A stretch of DNA of 15,526 bases, from assembly GCA_045124015.1 (NCBI GenBank), contig JBGVLA010000011.1, positions 1-15,526 of the forward strand, given 5' to 3'. Source of the DNA: QALR01 sp045124015. GTDB taxonomy: Bacteria > Bacillota > Clostridia > Oscillospirales > CAG-272. The notes below the pieces were generated by a model that was not told the origin of the DNA, searched no databases, and was given only the letters and a program-made list of their open reading frames with translations. A program made the position numbers and the translations under genes. This document shows positions 13,187 to 15,526 of the stretch, in pieces; the stretch's first letter is position 1; the number at the start of each line of letters is the position of its first letter.

Positions 13187-14086
13187 TCACCTCTCATCTC
13201 TTTCCCTTGCGCCCCATGTACGCTGTCGCATACGTTGCCAATCGTTCAGGATCCTCAAAATCTCGGCTTCCATATCCTTGGGCGTGCTGTCGGGGAAAAA
13301 CGTACGGAGTTTTCCCATGTCCAATTTGAGAAGTTCTTTCTGATTGGCTTTCGGTCTTTCCATTACCGACGTCATGTTTTCTGCATCGAGCTTTTTGGAT
13401 TCACTAAGCACTTTGAGCTTTACCGCCTGAGAAAGAGACGGCGTTGCTTCCAATTCGCTGATCTGCTTTACTAATTCTGTCTGTTCTTCCTCGGTTAAGT
13501 ACGAAAGCTTCTCTGCGGGAGTGAGTGCGATCTTGCCTTCATCGACCATATCCAAAAGCGGTTTGATCAGCTTTGTCAAACGGATATAGCGTTTGATTGT
13601 GTCCTTGCTTGTGTTCTCTTGCTCTGCGATAATCTCCGTAGACAACTTCGGTGCAACTTGCACCGAAGTTAAATCGGTTCGTTTGCCCTGTCGTTTCAAG
13701 GCATCAAGCTTCATTTTATAGGCGAAAGCTTTTTCCGACGGCAGAAGTCTTTCACGGTGGAGATTGCTATCCACCATCGTCAGAATTGCCTCCTCATCAG
13801 TAAGATCTCTGACAATAACGGGAATATCAAATTTTCCGAGCCGTTTGCACGCCTCATATCTTCGGTGTCCCGATACGATCTCATAATTATCACCAAAATG
13901 CCGTCTTTCACGAACGATAATCGGATTCAAGACGCCATACTGACGGATGCTCTCTACAAGCGCTTCCATATCTTCATCATCTCTCACGCCAAACGGGTGA
14001 TTCTCCATCGGAGAAATATTTTTAAGTGCATATACGTGGGTTGTTTCTGTTCTGGGACTGTTCCAAACTTCACATGGATTCATCAT
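13187..14086 (-). CDS. ParB/RepB/Spo0J family protein of a mobile element
   Basis: A 299-residue protein. The N-terminal ParB nucleotide-binding fold (about 20-115) includes the box SGHRRYEACKRLG (72-84), corresponding to the GxRR motif of CTP-binding ParB proteins, and NLHRERLLPSEKAFAY (108-123), which follows the pattern of the ParB box-III region. A helix-turn-helix (about 148-172, STEIIAEQENTSKDTIKRYIRL) should bind a parS-like site. The C-terminal part is charged and helical. Its start overlaps the relaxase stop (ATGA), implying translational coupling. A GAGGAAATTGAAAG stretch gives its ribosome site. A second ATG follows immediately (14083). No ParA is adjacent in the window. It might help maintain the excised circle or regulate the operon. 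The family is clear and the role is inferred. Confidence 0.9.
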   Translation of the reverse strand: MMNPCEVWNSPRTETTHVYALKNISPMENHPFGVRDDEDMEALVESIRQYGVLNPIIVRERRHFGDNYEIVSGHRRYEACKRLGKFDIPVIVRDLTDEEAILTMVDSNLHRERLLPSEKAFAYKMKLDALKRQGKRTDLTSVQVAPKLSTEIIAEQENTSKDTIKRYIRLTKLIKPLLDMVDEGKIALTPAEKLSYLTEEEQTELVKQISELEATPSLSQAVKLKVLSESKKLDAENMTSVMERPKANQKELLKLDMGKLRTFFPDSTPKDMEAEILRILNDWQRMRQRTWGARERDER

Positions 14087-15462
14087 CTTTCAATTTCCTC
14101 TTTTCTGATTGTTTTTCTATAAAGTCTTGTTTGAATAGGTAATATCTGTCGTTCCGCCTCCATTTCAAGGCGGATCTTTTCTTTTAACCGCTCATATTGC
14201 GGAAGTATCTGTTTTGCCAAATTGATATCATGGCGCAGTTTTTTGATCTGTGCAGTTAACATCTTTCTGTCTTCTAAAAACTTCGTCTTATCTTCATCCG
14301 TTTTGGCATGATGGCGGCGATAATTGTCGATCTGATAACGGAGATCGCATAGCTCTGCCATCTCCGTTTCTTTGGTTTCAATGAAGTGTTTTATCGCACT
14401 CGGTGTACCCAAATCATTACGATTGATCAGATTCACCGTTTCCATATATCGGCTGACATTGAGCTTTTCCTGCCGCATAGCCGGTGATAACGGCACCGCA
14501 CGGGGAAAACGGCATCGTTCTCTTTGTGTGTCAAGCCCACAAAGCTCCAACACGATCATAAATACCAGCTCCAATGCGGAATATTTTTCACACCGCTTCA
14601 CATCACTCAAAAAATGATATAGCGGTACTTGATACGGCATCCATCTACCCTTGTATTCATTTTGATCGGTAATCCGATCATGAATTGCCGTAGCGGAATA
14701 CCGTTCACCGAGGCTATCCAAACGAACGGGACGTTTCCATCCGTCTGCCATGATGGTAAGATGCTTGTATCTTTCATCTTTTGCCAAGGTATAACCGCGC
14801 ATCTCCAAGGCTTTCCAAAAATACTGCGGTATTGAGCAATCCGCAATCGCATCATCAATATCCATTCGCAGCATCGCACGGTGAGATAGATCGCCTTTCT
14901 TCTCTGCCATGTACGCCGCACGGTTTTGCTTCTTTCCTTTCGGCTGTTTAATGATGGAAAGACCTTGCTCCAAACACAGCTTGTCCGATGCTTCCGCCAA
15001 AACGTGATGATACGTCTTGTTACAGCGGAATTTCAAGCCGTCCTTGAAGCTAACGCTATTGATGACAAAATGATTGTGCAGATGGTCATGATCGCTATGA
15101 CTTGCCACAACGACCTCAAACCGATCTCCCCACAACCGTTTGGCAAGTTCAACGCCAAGCTTGTGGCATTCGTCGGGTGTAACCTCACCGGGCTTAAAGC
15201 TTTGATAAGCGTGGTAAGCTACGATACCATCGCATTTGCCGTACCGCTTTTTCGTTGCCGTCATGCGCTCATAAGCAAGCTCGGGCAAGCAATTCACACC
15301 GCTGACAAAATATCGTTTTTCAGTCTTATCGGGGTTTTCCGCATAATCCATCAACGTCTTCAACTCATCAGCATTTGGGTTTTCTGTCTTTTCGGGATTC
15401 TCTGCATAATCGATCAAATCCTTCACCGAACCATGCACCGCCCAAATTGAAGTAACCGCCAT
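14083..15462 (-). CDS. MobP-type relaxase/mobilization nuclease
   Basis: A 459-residue relaxase that would nick the transfer origin and lead the strand into the recipient. The histidine-rich motif SHSDHDHLHNHFVINSV (121-137, with H122, D124, H127, H129 and H131) is the metal-binding motif III of the MobA/VirD2-like family. The N-terminal end has LIDYAENPEKTE (16-27), likely carrying the catalytic tyrosine Y19, and a near-copy LMDYAENPDKTE (37-48, Y40), then VSGVNC and AYHAYQSFKPGE. The C-terminal third is a charged coiled coil (about 370-440). The ATG at 15462 is preferred to the GTG at 15465 because AGGAGG lies 6 nt upstream of it. Its first base overlaps the stop of the preceding gene (TGATG), and its stop overlaps the ParB-like start. 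It appears intact. Confidence 0.93.
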   Translation of the reverse strand: MAVTSIWAVHGSVKDLIDYAENPEKTENPNADELKTLMDYAENPDKTEKRYFVSGVNCLPELAYERMTATKKRYGKCDGIVAYHAYQSFKPGEVTPDECHKLGVELAKRLWGDRFEVVVASHSDHDHLHNHFVINSVSFKDGLKFRCNKTYHHVLAEASDKLCLEQGLSIIKQPKGKKQNRAAYMAEKKGDLSHRAMLRMDIDDAIADCSIPQYFWKALEMRGYTLAKDERYKHLTIMADGWKRPVRLDSLGERYSATAIHDRITDQNEYKGRWMPYQVPLYHFLSDVKRCEKYSALELVFMIVLELCGLDTQRERCRFPRAVPLSPAMRQEKLNVSRYMETVNLINRNDLGTPSAIKHFIETKETEMAELCDLRYQIDNYRRHHAKTDEDKTKFLEDRKMLTAQIKKLRHDINLAKQILPQYERLKEKIRLEMEAERQILPIQTRLYRKTIRKEEIER

Positions 15463-15526
15463 CACGCACCTCCTGCATAAAGCTCGCGAAGCAGTTCCAT
15501 CAGTTGTACTTTTGCTTCGCCATCGC
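15462..15526 (-). CDS. C-terminal end of a relaxosome-type gene (partial)
   Basis: Reading left from the window edge gives 20 codons (DGEAKVQLMELLRELYAGGA) and a TGA at 15464-15462 that overlaps the relaxase ATG by one base. The relaxase ribosome site lies inside these last codons, as expected of coupled genes. The position just upstream of a MobP relaxase suggests a MobC-like accessory protein, but the visible part is too short to identify it. The gene continues beyond the window. Confidence 0.6.
   Translation of the reverse strand, partial: DGEAKVQLMELLRELYAGGA

Larger units (their letters stand above)
12941..15526. mobile_element. Part of an integrative conjugative/mobilizable element (mobilization cassette)
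   Basis: Four contiguous minus-strand genes with 1-4 nt overlaps or a 6-nt gap encode a relaxosome-type protein (partial), a MobP-type relaxase, a ParB-like protein and a small charged protein. This order is typical of elements in gut Clostridia. The operon promoter, integrase and type IV secretion genes must lie right of 15526 or at the far end. The left end is unresolved: it may lie anywhere between the tRNA-Glu 3' end (11636) and 12940. No direct repeat of the tRNA end or other attachment core was found in the window. Confidence 0.75.

Noticed and set aside
13187..14086. Chromosomal Spo0J/Noc identity for the ParB-like protein
   Set aside because: No soj/ParA or origin-region genes are nearby, and the gene overlaps a relaxase gene, so a mobile-element ParB-like protein fits better.

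Overview
The window looks like a chromosomal segment of an anaerobic, low-to-mid GC member of the Clostridia (Bacillota), possibly a gut lineage. The reasons are strong Gram-positive-style AGGAGG ribosome sites, consensus TTGACA-17-TATAAT promoters, a single-chain pyruvate:ferredoxin oxidoreductase, an L33 with a complete zinc ribbon, a short one-helix SecE, a DUF1538 membrane protein paired with a P-II-like protein, and a Clostridia-type mobilization cassette. Nothing here fixes the genus.

Layout, left to right. (1) 1-2654, plus strand: a terminator of an upstream gene, a consensus promoter, then a two-gene operon of a DUF1538 polytopic membrane protein and a tandem double P-II-like regulator, closed by a hairpin. 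(2) 2720-5245, plus strand: promoter, about 190 nt of leader carrying an internal intrinsic terminator, then rpmG-secE-nusG-rplK-rplA. This cluster links ribosome assembly, protein export and transcription elongation. Just before rplK lies an mRNA copy of the 23S rRNA site bound by L1, so feedback control by L1 can be read from the sequence. A strong terminator follows rplA, and rplJ-rplL are not next door. (3) 5247-7693: a single-gene unit for an M28 metallopeptidase fused to about eight further membrane helices and a C-terminal domain. Its -35 box lies inside a perfect 10-bp inverted repeat. (4) 7797-11478: a single-gene unit for nifJ, codon-biased like a highly expressed gene. (5) 11509-11691: tRNA-Glu(CTC) with its own promoter and terminator.

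(6) 11718-15526, minus strand: an XRE-HTH/TPR regulator with its own promoter and a palindrome at its start point, then the distal end of a mobilization operon (relaxosome-type gene cut by the window edge, MobP-type relaxase, ParB-like protein, small acidic protein). The last four genes are tightly packed with 1-4 nt overlaps or a 6-nt gap. They look like part of an integrative conjugative or mobilizable element, of which neither end nor the integrase is visible.

No CRISPR array, insertion sequence or rRNA gene is present. The most interesting points are the tandem P-II protein paired with an internally duplicated DUF1538 carrier, the L1 mimic in the rplK leader, the attenuator-like leader before rpmG, the dyad over the M28 promoter, and the palindrome at the XRE gene start.
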